Shown: piece by piece, positions 1 to 23,526 of the stretch | Position numbering within the stretch: position 1 is the first letter of the stretch | Layout: the number at the start of each line of letters is the position of its first letter | From: Moringa oleifera | Lineage: Eukaryota; Streptophyta; Magnoliopsida; Brassicales; Moringaceae | Assembly (NCBI GenBank): GCA_021397835.1 | Contig: JAJFZO010000777.1 | Coordinates: 436,501-500,500 of the forward strand | DNA: 64,000 nt | Reading direction: 5' to 3' | The notes under the pieces: generated by a model | Database searches by the model: none | What the model was told of the DNA's origin: nothing | Seen by the model: only the letters and a program-made list of their open reading frames with translations | Made by a program: the position numbers and the translations under genes

Positions 1-1486
1 CTATGATCTTTGAATTTGTTCTTTAGTATTATTTTGCTTTTTTCTTGAAGCAAACCTTCCGTTGCACCAATATCCCTCCAAGATTTCAACACTCCTAAGC
101 TCCGCTCCTCCTGGCCCCTTTTGTCACCTAGTGTCTACTGAAATTTACACCCACATGATGGATAGTACATCGTGAGAACATTTACTCTCAGGGTCTCCCT
201 TTTTCCTCATCTTCTCACTCTCCCGTTCCTTATTACAAAAAGCTTTTACCAACCTCCACCACCCAAAGTTGTCGCCTGCATTAGGGAACACCAACACCCT
301 CACTCCCCTTTCACGTACTTCCAACCATCATGGAAACGTCCCATAGTTGTTAGATTCGACCTTAAGCAAAAAGACCCTCTTCTTGTCTCTCCTTTTCTTC
401 ACTCATCACGATTTAATACCCACACACATCAAACTATCCCTTAATGTTCATGGCCAGTCAGTCTGTTGTCTACTCAGCTCTTCTCAGTGCCATGTAACCA
501 CTCCATCGATCCACCCTCAACTCTTTATCTTAATGAAGAAAATCCCCATGCCCAATCCGTTCACTTTTCTCTCTGTACAGTTTTTGAATTTTAAAGTGTT
601 TGATAAGGATATTATACTAAAAAGAAGTTATTAACCACCTAAGACTTCGTTGCCTATTTTAGTGACTATGTACATATTACAATAAGGTAATATATGCGAA
701 GGTGTTACCAAGGGTCGGAACATATGCATTACTCAACCATCTTCAAAACATCTTTCAACCAACTTCTAAAGGATTGATAGAAATCATTCTAAATCAAGTT
801 TAGACACCCAAAGTTTAAAATAATTGACTCTTGTTCCACAACCTATTGCACTGCAACTTGCTACTACTAAACTTATGTAGCGAAAATGAAGAACTGAATT
901 ATCCCATGTCTTCCTTTTCCTTGCTCACAATCTTACCATTCTGCTCGTCATCACCTCCCAGGAAAAAGAGCATGTGGACTTGCTATAGTTGTTATGTACC
1001 AATCCTTTCATATCATCCAGTACTCCTTACCAATCTTTAAGTTCGATAAAACATTTCCAAGTTGTTCTCAAGTTCTAACTTCCTCTAAATAAATATTTCA
1101 TTAATTTAGCACATACGTACAATAACAAAAAACCATTATGATTCACTCTATGAAAGTCATCCTGTTCAAAATATTTTATCAGTTGCTCAAACTGTTGGTG
1201 GCAAACCAAACTTGTCTGACTCAAAAGAAGGTTTTGAAAAAGAGAAAGAATAGGAAAGTAAAATGATAAACAGAGGCCATAATATTTTAAGCACATTCCT
1301 AGGTGCAGGACAGAAATTTAATTTAGTTTCTCCTACGTGTATAAAACAGTTGTTATAGTGCCATATTTAATTGTCACCACGAGACAAAGAGATTAATAAA
1401 AAGAACGTACATCATTTTTACTAACAAGGACTATCGCACCACATGATAATCACAACACCGTCATTATTGACAAGAAATATACATAC
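1..1486. other. Unresolved left-edge segment, probably the last intron of eIF2D
   Basis: The eIF2D exon ending at 1487 stops at a GTATGT donor inside its SUI1 domain, so the roughly 40 missing C-terminal codons must lie further left. I looked on the minus strand for the expected end of the SUI1 domain (a glycine-rich VQGG-type loop and the final beta strand) and did not find it here. The segment is therefore best read as part of a long last intron. Bases 60-1040 are pyrimidine-rich on the plus strand with several short open frames, none of which I recognise. Confidence 0.45.
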
Positions 1487-4400
1487 CTGGCAGTTCTGCC
1501 ACAGAGGTACTACAAGCAAATTTCTTCTGCAACTCCGGTGCCAATGATTCAGCATCCATTAAGAATGTCTCCAAACCTGAGACCTTAGTCACTTTCTTGT
1601 TACCTTGGCGTCGTTCGGTCACTATCTGAATTGTTTTTATAGCACCTTTATGAACAACTGAGTGACCACCCCTAGTCACTACATGGTGGGCCTGCATGCG
1701 GCTTATAAATGTTGATCCTAAGTCTTTCTTATGAATCTCTGTTGGGTATGCTGATCCCTTTTTAATAGCTCCCTTGAACAATGCATCACATAACGTTGGA
1801 TCAACAACCACAATGGACTTGTCAGTTTGCTTAACCAGATTTTCTTTCTCAATGTACTTGAAGACAACATCAGAAGCTTCTGAAGCACTGTAAAGTGCCC
1901 TTGTATCAGCTCCAACGGAAGCAAAAATCGGATTAACATGCACACTGGGTTTATAAATCTCTGCCACTTCAAGCATTTTTCGCAAACCACTTTCAGCAGC
2001 AGCATGATCACCAGCCTCATCAGGTTTTTGCACTTTCCGTTTCTCTGGCTTGAAGGACAAGTAGTCAGCATGAGTACGGTTTACAGAAAACAATACAACT
2101 TCCTTCTTATGTTTGTCTTCTTTCACTGATATCTATCCACATGGTAAACAACAATGACAAATAAGTAACAATTTTAAGATTTGATGAATGCAGAGGGTTC
2201 TTGAATGGAAGTGTCAATTACAAAATATCAATAAATTTTCCACTCCTAGATATTGCAGCTCTTTCTTCCAAGACTAGTAAAGTCAAACTGCTCATTTAAC
2301 AAACCAGTACAATAGTAAGTCATATACAAGAACTTCCAGATAGATGCCAGGTCTTAGCTCGCAAATTAATCTATTCTGAAGAGATGATCCACCAAATATG
2401 CACGAGGGAAATACATGCTTAACAACCAATTGTTCACATCTTTATTGGTGACCCTGTGGATAACATTTCCATCCACTCCCCCCCCCCCCCCCCAAAAAAA
2501 AAAAAAAGCAACAAACTAGACTCCTTGATATAAGATGCAATAAGACATGTAGATAATTTTGCCAAAATTTCTCTCTTTTAGAGGACAAAGACAATTAGTA
2601 CATGCGAAATTTATCATATACAATAATGTCCTCATGGCAATGTGAGAGAAAAAAAAAAACAATGTTGAACCTACTAGGTGATGAATGAGAGTCTAAGGCA
2701 GAACAGAACATAAAGAAGCCTCTGTTAACAATTTATGTACTTACTACTAGATTATTAAATCATTTTCTTTATTAGACTTGAATCAGATGAAAAAGCTTAG
2801 AGGTCAGAGAAAGAGAAAAACAAAACGAGGTAGATTTGTTGGCTCAAGCTTCAATGTAGTGGTTCTGGCCTAATGTGGGACTTGAGTTAAAATATCATGC
2901 ATTTTAATGTTTGTAGCATCACAGTAAGCCACTGTTCAAAACATCTAATTGAATTTCCCATTGGTTTAACTCAATTAAGTATTTTCCAAAAGCAGTTCAG
3001 CTTTTCAAATGATAGAAATTAATACTTTCTTCCCAGCTGTTGATTCTTGGAAGTCTGTAGAGGTGGAGTAAGTAATTTAATTTGTTGGTTTGTCTTTGTT
3101 ATTTAAATTATACTATTTTTCTGCTATCTTTTTTCACTGTAGAAATCCCACCCCTAATTCTAATTTATTCACATCATCTATCCCCTTCTCACCCTTCTAG
3201 AAGACTCAACAAACAAGGAAGTCTCAAATGCATTCAAACTTGGAAAGCAGGGTGAGACAACAAGATTCACAGGATAGGAAAAAGATACCCAATGCAAGAA
3301 GAAAATACTTAGGTTGATTGCCCATCCAAACAACAACATATGGCTTCGTTATACAATTCTAGCATAATAAATGGTTTAAAAGAGGATTAAAGTGAGACAG
3401 CAGGAAACAAACCAGTCCTGCAGATGCTTTAGCTTGTAACCACTTCGACAATTTCTTGTAGGATGATTTTTTAATATCTAGCACCACATTTGAAGGCCGA
3501 CAAGGTAACACATGATTTGACCTGCATCGCTCGCAAACAAGCAACTGCATCTGTCATTCATGCTTGCAAAAAGTAAAAGAGAAGATTGACTGGTATCAAC
3601 AAGTAAAAAGTAAAAAAATCACAAGGATTTGAGTTTGAGACTTTAAGCATGCAAATATTATGCAAACACAATCTTATGGCAAAAGAAATACAACTCTCCA
3701 TGCACATGGTAATTAAGATGCCAGACCAAGGTAGCTTTAGTCGCCTGCTTATTTTCTCCAAAAGCCCACAAGCAACACTGCAGCTGGCTTTGTGCTGTTC
3801 AATGGCACCCTATTTTTAAATGAATAGATATATCTTTTCACATATTTTATCCATTATTTGCTGTACACCTTTGCATTTAATCCAAAACTGAGCCAAGAAA
3901 CTAAAAACAACATAAGTTCAGAAGTAACCAAGATGAAACCAAGTCCAGAAACCAAGAATAATTGAGAGGTCTCTTATGTTTATCGCTTCGGTCCTTACAT
4001 ACAGCTTTCACTCAACCAGTCAAGATTTAGTTCCTAAGCCTGCAATCAGACTAAATCCTCATAGTTCTGAGAGCATATGTAAGACATTTGCATGCTTTTC
4101 AAAGCAAGAAAGAATTAATTTAATGTTAATTTCACTAGTATCATTCCAAAACTAATAAATAAACTTTCCAGGATTACATCTTGAATTGAAATCTGTCCAA
4201 GGAGGTGAACTCCTCTAACACTTCAATTCCACCCATTTATCGTTTATTTCTGTCTGCACTCCCAAATTGTATTGGAATGTATCTTTTCATCAATGCATGT
4301 ATTCACACGAGTAAGTGAGGAATTGAAAGACAAGGAGAGAACCTAAGCACAAAAATTGGTAGATATCGTACCATAACATACTTCCAGGAATAGGAACGTC

Positions 4401-7032
4401 CTTATCTTTAACGGTTGTATGCAAAGCCTGCAGAAGGCATTTGTCCAAATGAGCATCCACATCCTCAGCAGAAAGAGTGTGCTGCTCCTCAAGATTAGGT
4501 TCATTGGCAGAGATGCCGTCTGCTAACTTCAGATCACCCACATCTGAAATAATTTTTTCTGCAGTATCATTCATGTCATCAATTTGTGTGATTAGGGCAG
4601 TGTGAGGTTCAGGGATCACAATGTTTGCATCTGTAGATTCCCCCTCCTCTTCATTTTGTCTGCCAATTTGTGGACCATTTGAGGCATTGGCAACATCTTC
4701 ACGTGAATCAGAAGCTTGACAGGACAACAAGAAAGCAGGATCCTCAAACACAACATCCTCTAAAAATCCTGCATTTGGCACATAATGGCTCTCAACTGAT
4801 TCCCTGCAAAATGATCTTCTCGCATCAGTAATAGAGGTCCTCACAAACACAGTGGAAGTCAGTTGTCGGTTATACTTGCCATAGGAAATCACGATAATAA
4901 TGAGTTATCCTCAAAGCCTTCCCACGCAAACCTGCTTTCACTGCTTCAGTGCTGCTCATAGCGGTATACCCGACCTGCATAAATCAATCACTTTTAAATA
5001 ATGCAGATCAGGGTGATAATCCATGTTGACCACAGTGCTGAATGCGAAGCATTAAGTGATTACCAACACAACAAGAAGGAAAGAAAATAGGGTAACTCCC
5101 AAGAAAAAGGAAACTTACAGCTATTGGCGCTGGATTTCCAGGAACTTTTACTGACCATGGTTCTCCAGCAGAAAATGAAGGTAGACCTTCAGCAGGTATA
5201 GTAATGCCAGGGAACATCAAATCTGCCCCTCCAATGACATATCTAGAAACCTCACCCCCCTTTAGCATAAAAGAAGGCAACAGTTCAGGGGCATTCCATA
5301 GAGCAAAAACTGCATGACAACAAGGAAGCCTATTAAACAAAGCCACAATGAAATAATGGAGGAAAAGGGAATCTGCCCCATGCACACAAGTACTGAGCAA
5401 AGAAAACAGAAGCTCTGGCAACACAGTTTTTTTCATGATGATTAGAGGGAACTGGTTTTCATATTTACTTTTCTCCTCCTAGTGTTTTGTACTCTTCAAT
5501 TAACCTGTTTTGCCTGAATGATGGGAATTGAGCACAATACGACATTCATTAGCAATAACAGCCATCTCTTCTCCTCATTGAACAAATGTTTTAACTGTTA
5601 TCAAAAGGCCTGTCAGTCTAGTCTCCAGAATTTCATGAGCACCAATTATTTTTTAAGTTGTCTTACAAAGGGCGATCCAAATCACTTGAAGGGCAAGTCC
5701 CTGAACTTCTGATTGCATCATACTTAATTAAGATTAGGTGAAGCAAGAGCATGACATGCTTGTAGACTGCAGAAGAGTATTGTTCTCGGCTCTCCTTGGA
5801 GCACATTAACAAAAGAATCCAAAAGTTGATGCAAATTGATACCTGACCTAAGAGAGATAGCAGCAGAAACATCATAATTATGTAGAAGCAGCAGATGCAA
5901 AGAGAATTAGCAATGCAATAATTTAACATAAGTACACTTCACAGTCTTCTAGTAAACTAATACAAAGCATTATTGTAATCCAGAAGGCATTTATCATGAT
6001 ATAAGCTCAACAATCGATGTTATACACATCTTTTTCTCATGAGAAACTCAAAGATGCACACCAAAAATGTAGATTGAACAATTAAATTTTACTTCATAAT
6101 TTTTTTATTAATATACAGCAAGTAGTAATTAAATTCTGGCAAGCAGTTTTTCCATTCTATAAGTGCATAATAAGTAAATATCTAGTATGTCGCAACCAAT
6201 ATCACTCCACTATTTTTATTCGATTGGTAAGAATTTATCACATACCTGTGGGGAATATTTCTGCTCCTCGCCCATCAATATCAAAAAACATAGGTAGGCC
6301 ACCTTCTATGCCATATACTTGCACTCGATTTTGGAATTTTGCAACTGTTATCTCAGCCTAAAATAGAAATTTCTTGTAAAGATTAAAACTTATTAGTAAA
6401 AGAAAAACAAGAAAATTAGTATCAATCTCCAATATTTCTTCAAAAGGACAAGGTAAATTAATATAACGAGTAATATCTAATTTGAGCAGTTTCATTCCCT
6501 TTCTCGTTCATCATTACAAAAGAGAAGCCAGCAACCAATTACGTAAACAAGTCTTCCAAAATATTAGCTCCCCAACTGTATTTATGCAGGAAATTTCATT
6601 TAGTATTCTCTTCACAAACTGTTACACATGTTTTCTTGATATGAATAAATTCATGCATACAAATTCTTTGGGCCTTAAACAAAACAGCAAAAGGACAGTT
6701 TCAGCAATTATCCCAATAATACCTCACACTAAGACAGTGCTACAGATTCACTAACAATAAATTTGTCCAATTAAATTACCAAAATAAATATCCAAATCAA
6801 ACGAAAAGGTTCCACTCCAGTCCATCCCAAATTTATCATATTAAGGCCTATGAACAACAAATCCGACCACAGCAGCGCCCAAACCAAATCAAGCTCAGTC
6901 AAGAACGGCAGGAGCAAACTGTTTAGCGAAGACATTGTCATTTGCAAGATACCAATAAATACAACATAAGAACATAAAAAAGGAGAATAAACTACCCACC
7001 ATATACATACACGCCTACGAACATAACCACAG

Positions 7033-7076
<44 letters not shown>

Positions 7077-7248
7077 CACAGAGAGACAGAGAGAGGGAGT
7101 GCATCTGTGTGACCTTGGGAGGGAGTAAGACGTCGATATCAGTGTCGGAAGCTCGAGGGAACTTGTCTCGAATGGTGCGTTTGAGCTTCTTCCTGTCTGC
7201 GCCTGAGAGCCTCTGGTGAGATTTTGCCTCCACCGCCTTCTTAAACAT
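1487..7248 (-). CDS. eIF2D: Eukaryotic translation initiation factor 2D (ligatin-like), 3' end outside the window
   Basis: eIF2D delivers tRNA to the 40S P-site independently of GTP and helps recycle or re-initiate ribosomes in the cytosol. Seven exons were built: 7248-7114, 6357-6246, 5309-5119, 4974-4880, 4803-4372, 3521-3413 and 2132-1487, giving 573 codons plus one base. The N-terminus MFKKAVEAKS and the basic stretch DRKKLKRTIRDKFP are characteristic of the family. The PUA domain spans exons 3-4 (FPGITIPAEG, GNPAPIAVGY). Exon 5 encodes an acidic linker. Exons 6-7 carry the SWIB-like region (HVLPCRPS, KKLSKWLQAKASAGL) and most of SUI1 (VTKVSGLETFLMDAESLAPE). The family is about 600 aa, so about 40 codons are missing past the left edge. 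The intron after exon 4 needs a GC donor. Intron 1 holds an AC microsatellite and intron 6 a G/T homopolymer junction. No frameshift or stop was seen. Confidence 0.93.
2478..2507. repeat. C16-A14 homopolymer junction in eIF2D intron 6
   Basis: Sixteen C residues (2478-2493) are followed directly by fourteen A residues (2494-2507). On the transcribed strand this is T14 then G16. It lies within the intron between the exons ending at 3413 and starting at 2132. Such tracts are unstable in replication and often miscounted in sequencing. Confidence 0.95.
4804..4879 (-). other. GC-AG intron (eIF2D intron 4)
   Basis: Exon 4 must end after base 4880 to keep frame with exon 5 (codons ...CTA TG|G GAA TCA). 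The donor then reads GCAAGTAT rather than GT, and the acceptor is TTTTGCAG. A nearby GT four bases downstream (GTATAACC) would shift the frame. GC donors followed by AAGT are the standard minor class of U2-type introns. Confidence 0.85.
7036..7072. repeat. (AC)n microsatellite in eIF2D intron 1
   Basis: About eighteen uninterrupted AC dinucleotides lie just 3' of the first eIF2D exon on the minus strand, within 45 bases of the donor at 7113. The sequence on the transcribed strand is (GT)n. It is likely length-polymorphic. Confidence 0.95.
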
Positions 7249-8560
7249 TTTTGTATGTGCTATACACTTACGAACTATTCTAAACTGTCTCCCTCTGTTG
7301 CCCTGTCTCTGGTAAGACGAACTTTTAGTTAATTGAAGAGGTTCTCAGAGGGGTTCTATACCCAAGGGCGATTCAAGGGGCGCGAAGGTTCTCGAGAAGC
7401 AACTATTTGTGAAGCTGTATGCTCTGCACTCCGCTCACTGCCAATGGCACATAGTCCCCTCAATTTTTCCCTTTTTTTTTTCGTTAATTCTATTTTTACC
7501 TTACCAGGAAAAGGGACGGGAAAATATTCTAAAACTGGCTTTCTCGAAACATACATATATAATTCACAATCCAGGGGATTTTTAATTTATAAAATAAAAT
7601 AATTCTTTAAAAATCTTAATTTGTCCTTTCCACATCATTAACCAAAAGCTCATTAACTTCTTCACACCAAAAAAAAATATATATAATGATAACTAAAATC
7701 ATTTCAAATTTCAAAGTTGTGTTTCCTACACTAATGAATAATTTTGTGATATATAATTATATCTCAAATTTATGAAATGCCATTGCACAGCTTATGAACT
7801 ATGCTGACCTAAAAAATTAGTAGCAGATAAAACTAAACTTCTCAAGCTCGTTCTTTATAATAATCTAATAAAAACTAGACAGCTTTCCAAATTAGAATTT
7901 ATACACCAAGTATTATGCAATTCAAAAGGAAAACTCCAAATCAGCCACTCAAAGCTGAATTACAGGAAGGTACAAAAAGCGAGCAAGAGCACTGCCAAAA
8001 TGGTAAACTAAAGTCACAAGCTACTGTGCCCATGGTTCTTCATGTATCCATTGCACCATCGGCACCCATAAATCTGCTTATACACGCTGCAGTTGGTTGC
8101 TAAAGATTTATAAGAATGTGAAAATAACCAAATCATAACACATTACAAAAAATAATAATTTGCTGAAAAAATGATCACAATAGAAAATTACAATACAGGA
8201 TCCAACTTCCACATGTTACATAACCATCAAAGACCCAAAGTCTGACCAAAAAGGACAGTACAGCCAAGATACATCTATGGCATCCAAAAATGTATGGAGG
8301 TATATGAATGATAATGACAACTTAGAGGAAGAAGATAATCAATGGACTTCAAGTATACCTCGAACCCATTCTTCTGATATCAGGGCAACCGGAAAAAATT
8401 CTGATATTGAGGAACTGTGCTCCTCCTATGTACACACACCCTCTCTATAATGATTCTGCAGTAGATTTTGAGATTACCATATGCAACAACGTCAGAGCGC
8501 AAAGCGATTCATCCATCAAAGATGCATGACGAAAATAACTTCTCGACAGTGTAAGTGGCT
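7249..8560. other. Intergenic: eIF2D upstream region and DRP2 3' flank
   Basis: This spacer separates the eIF2D start from the DRP2 stop; both genes are on the minus strand. It must contain the eIF2D promoter and 5' UTR (near 7250-7450, relatively GC-rich) and the DRP2 3' UTR (just below 8560). I see no TATA box that I would defend and no further gene. The short open frames here have no recognisable domain. Confidence 0.6.
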
Positions 8561-18794
<10,234 letters not shown>

Positions 18795-20578
18795 TAAACG
18801 TTTTGACGAAAAGATCAAACAAATGAAATCCACAGAAATGGATCAAATCCAAAGAGAAACCCTAGAATTCAATAGAAATATGAGCAAGATCCGTGTATAT
18901 ATATATCTCCTGGCCGCTGCTTTGGCTTCTCCCAAAGATTTGAAAAGCAGGAAGAGGAAAGGCAAGAGGCTAGTAGTGTTCACAAGGGCAAGAATTGAGT
19001 TCTCCGGTCCCCTCTTTCTCTCTCTCGCGTTTGAAATGTATTTCTTTTGAATTCTCTAATGGACTCTCTCTCTTCCCGGTTTGAATCTCGCCTTGTTGTA
19101 ACTCTTAACTCAGTTTCTTTTTATTTTCAAGTTTAGACATCACTTTTTTTTCCCTCTTACAATTTGGAGACTGATGAGCTGTCGATATGATAATAATAAT
19201 AATAATAACAGGAGTTTTAAACTTGTTAACAATGGCTCAGCTAGTAGTGAAATGAAAAATAATAAGAAAAATAAAAAAGGACAATTTTGCGGGACTTCAT
19301 GGAACTTTCTTTGAAGATGACAAATGGGTGCTATGCGGTTGGTCTTTGCCATGGAGTGACTCATTCAGAGCCTTACCCTTTTTCCAAGTTCACAATAAAT
19401 GCAATCAACTTAGTCATTGCCATCCACTGCTGTATTACTAATTTTTTTTTATAAAATCACAATATGTAATAATTTAATAAAATTAATAATTAAATTTATT
19501 TATTTTTTGTTTTTCATATTAATATAATAAGTTATTCAAATATTTTTAATACATTAAGTTTAAAATTTTATTTTAATAATTTTATAATATTATATCTTTA
19601 ACACTTTAATGTTTTTTTGTTATTATTGGATGTTTTTACTGAGGTAATCACAACTTACCATTGGGCAGATGTAGACTATAAACGAAACTCAAATGGGCTT
19701 TGAAGAAATTAACCCAAATCCAATGGACCAAATTGATAAATTTGAATCAAAATGAAGTTTTTTTGGTTCGATTCTGTTTATTTTTTAGTTAAATTTTTTG
19801 GGGAATTATTGATTTTTTTTAGAAACAATAATAAAACAGAATCATAAATTTTATATTTTAGTTCATAAAAAACAATTAGGAAAGACAATATCTATGGCTT
19901 TTAAAAATAATATCTATTTTTATAGTTAAATTAAATAAAAATTATTCAAAAAAAACATTTCATTTGTTAATTAAAAACTATAAAAGACTTGACTTTTAAT
20001 TAAATAAATAATAAAAATAAAAAATAAAAAATAATTTAAAAATTACTTCATGTTATGAGATAACTTTGAAAATATTCTTAGTAAGTTCAGAAAATAAAAT
20101 TAACTAATTTTTTACATATTTCAATTTTAATTCATACATTAGTTTTTAGTTAGAACTGAATCAATTAACAATTTGGTTTAAAACTTTTACATTAAATTAG
20201 TTTTTTAAAAAAACATAAAAACCCATTTTTTGCTCACTTTTATTTTTATATTTCCAAATATCGAATTATTTATTTTAATATCATGAACACTTCCTTGTTT
20301 AAATATTATATCAAATAAGATCGATTGTTACCTGCATTTGGAGATTACAAAACTACTATTGGCAAATAAAAAGAACAAAAATTACCTTTTATTTGTGTAG
20401 AATAAAAACAAAAGTTAATTTGATAATTCAAAACTATAGAAACAGTGTAGTTGGTTTCTCTGAAGTAAAAACAGCTCATAATAAGAAGAGTTGTTTCTGT
20501 AACTTTGACATTAAACAAAATTGAGTGCGCCACATCTGTATAAATAATCAAACACCAGAAAATAAGCCTTTGTGACTA
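18795..20578. other. Intergenic: DRP2 promoter side and SUN-gene 3' flank
   Basis: The first 250 bases hold the DRP2 5' UTR and promoter. From about 19430 to 20330 the sequence is extremely AT-rich with short A and T runs, a TAA microsatellite (19189-19208), and two stretches related to a GGTTCGATTC / GAATCAATTAAC motif (about 19760 and 20155) that may be an old repeat. The left-hand part of 20340-20578 should contain the SUN-gene 3' UTR. I see no gene. Confidence 0.55.
18896..18905 (-). promoter_or_regulatory. Candidate TATA box of DRP2
   Basis: On the minus strand the sequence GAGATATATATATACACGG lies about 100 bases upstream of the DRP2 start codon at 18794, a normal distance for a short plant 5' UTR. 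Support is positional only. Confidence 0.4.
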
Positions 20579-23526
20579 TCATACTGATAGTATTAAAACT
20601 AAGATGGTACAACTCAATAATAAAAAAAGCCAGGAACAGCTATCGCAACAAAAATTCCTGGATTTTTGTGCCCTTTCTGCACCCGATGCCATATAAACAC
20701 TCAACAACATATCAACGAATAGCCTTGCAAGAGCGAAGAATCCAAAAATTAAACATATAACAAATATTGTAACACCCTTATTCTCCATAGATATTTGATT
20801 CTCCCGCACTTCTTCAACCTTTGACCTGCGCATGTTAATGGCATCAATCATCAAGTTTTCATTATCTATCGATCATATAACAAATAACATATACGATCAA
20901 GACAGGACAATTAAGGAAATGAGGAAGTGACAAAATAATAAATGGATCAAGAAGAGTAGGATATTAAATATTATACTTTGCAAACCACCAATACCGTCAC
21001 CAATTTTCAGACAGTAAATTTTCCTTCACAATTTCATTTATCCCTTCAATCCTCTTCACTGCTTTTAAAGCCTTAAATTTCCTAAGGAGCTCCATTTTAT
21101 ATTCACTAAGAATGTCACTCTTCCTTTTGTTTTTTGTTCCATCCCAAAATAATGTTCCATCTTAAAACTTCAAAGCATAAACAATTTAAACAAAACCATA
21201 AAATGGATTACTAGGTCATGCATGCTCTATGGTGCTTGTCTAAGGTACCCAGTTTCATAAGAAGAATTTTCGTTGCAAGTCATGATTTGTACTAGCTAAA
21301 AGCTATAACATTATGAAAATCTGGTAAGTAAATAACTAAGGAATAAATGCTACCTGAGAAGGGCATTGTCCTTGAGCAGAGCATCCAACTGCAAGGAAAC
21401 AAGGGATTTCCAAGTAAAAAGATCACTGACATCTTTTGCCTGCAAATGAAAATAACAAAATGAGTGCAAGGGAACAACAGGAACCAAACAGAGCAGCAGA
21501 AACAAAATTATGTAAGAAATTCACATACCAAAACTTCCTGGCTGTCAAGGAGATTCTTTATGTCTGATCTGATCTTCTGTACAAGGATATCTTTCTCCCC
21601 TATATCTTTATCAAATTCTTTAAATATATTACCATATCTTGAATTCAATTCTTCCAAATATCGTTCCAGCACAGACAAATTTAAGTCCAGGGAACGAACT
21701 TTCTGCATCAATATTTTAAGAACAGTGTCTCCAGGCATCCTGTTACCTTGTTGATGACGAATTTCTTCCACTGGAGTAGGGACATTATTCTTTACAACGT
21801 CATGTTTAGTAATTGAACCTTCTGTGAAGGATGCAGACTCCATTTCTGCGTAAAATGTTTGATCATGATCATCACCCTTATTAGACTCTGGTTGAGAGGG
21901 CAATTGTTTGTTGGCAACACTTCCTTCTTGAGGTACAACTAAATTATCTTGAACAGATATCAAATCCTCCAGCATTCTCTCAACAGCATCAACCCCATAA
22001 ACTTCAATGACGCTCAGTGTACAATAGAATTCTGAACCATAATGGCTTAGAAGTTTCAATGTCAAATATCTGACCCACTTTGGTTCCTGAAGAGCAAACC
22101 TCTGAGCATGCTTGACATTTGCAGCAGTAAAATTCCCAAGACTAATCCATGAGTCTGTCGGATAAACAAGACTGCCAAGCAATTCAAAATCTTTCACATT
22201 AGATGAGTAATGCTCAAAGTTTGCTATTTCAATCGTGTCTACTAATGTTTCTTCTGAAAGTTCTATAACAACAAATTTCTCCTCCACAGAACATGGATTA
22301 CGGAGGTACTTGTCCTTGTCTCTGCATAAGATATTTGACGCACCCTTTGCTTCCTTGTTGTATGACAGGACCTTTGCTCCCTTTGAAGAAGAAGCATAAT
22401 TGTACTCTTTACCACCAGGCTCCACTCTATGTATCACACCACCAGCCTGACCAGTAACAGATTTACTTTTGGAATTGAATGTTTTGCTCTTGAATTCATC
22501 AAGACCCATTGGCACAGCATGAGCCAGTCGATCAGACTTTGGAGGGCTGGTTTCAAACTTAATGCCTGAAATGGTGTCATCAACCTCAGGTGTCTCAACA
22601 ACAGAGACATAATTTGTGTTTCCTTCACTAGCTCGCAGTTCACCATTTCCGGAACCTCTCGTTTCCTCCTCCTTCCTGCAAAAACCCTCATAACACTGAG
22701 TTGAACCAGTTTCTCCAGATGGATGTTTATCAGCAAGATCAGGGCATTTGTTTCTCTCTGGAGCTTCACCACAATTTGACAACCCAACAGAAAGTGCTTC
22801 CGACAGATCTATGATCCAAATAAAAAGAGAAAGTAAGAAATGATGCACATAATGATAACTCAAATGATTAGAAACTATAAAAAGCAAGAATATAAAGCTC
22901 CTGGACTACTATAAGAAAAAAAAGTGAGAAAAGAGTTTTGTGAAATATTGGTATCGGAATTTGTAAAAGACCCACTGACCACACCATAATAAACATAAAG
23001 TTACTGAACCGCTCCAGTAATCCCATAAGAAAAGAAAAAAAGAAAAAGTGCAAGATAGAAAATTGTAATGTATGGGCATGCCGATGTCATGTCAGAGTTA
23101 TTAACTGAAAGCTAACTGGTCTAGATGGAGATCTCCGAGAGCTGACTTTGACAATGTAGTCAAATGCCTAAATGATGTTGAAAGTAACTAGAAATCAGTA
23201 AAGCAACCTCAACAGATAGCACATCTAATACACCGGTTAAAGTGTTTCTTGCAATCTACCAGACAGGGATAACTTTTCTCTTGAAGAAAGCAAAGAGATA
23301 TATAAGTTGATCTATCACCTGGGAAACAGATGCCTACATGTAAAGAACTTTCAATCGCCAGCTTACCTCTATAACTATCACCGCGACCAATCCATAAGCT
23401 CAAAAGCAAAACAAGGCCCCACAAAACAAAAACCAAGGACAGAGAAACTTTGTATAAGCGACTCCTTCCACTAATAGCCTTCTCCAAAGCTCTTCGTTGC
23501 AGAAGAGCTTTACGTGATCTCTGCAT
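20579..23526 (-). CDS. Mid-SUN domain protein (plant SUN3/4/5 type), 590 aa
   Basis: Mid-SUN proteins are integral proteins of the ER and nuclear envelope, related to SUN proteins that bind KASH partners across the perinuclear space. Exons are 23526-23367, 22808-21529, 21439-21354 and 20825-20579, totalling 1773 nt in frame. A basic N-terminus ([16 protein letters not shown]) precedes a transmembrane segment at about residues 24-47. A SUN domain lies at about 209-325, with [59 protein letters not shown] and [15 protein letters not shown] predicted coiled coil follows ([19 protein letters not shown]). Two hydrophobic segments lie near the C-terminus (about 527-550 and 573-590). This order (TM, SUN, coiled coil, two TMs) defines the mid-SUN class and excludes classical SUN1/2. 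Exon 2 carries nearly all of the lumenal part. The closest Arabidopsis relatives are probably SUN3 and SUN4. Confidence 0.92.

Noticed and set aside
172..634. Two overlapping plus-strand ORFs of 90-95 codons near the left edge
   Set aside because: Pyrimidine-rich sequence with no domain, no conserved motif and no splice context; probably intronic.
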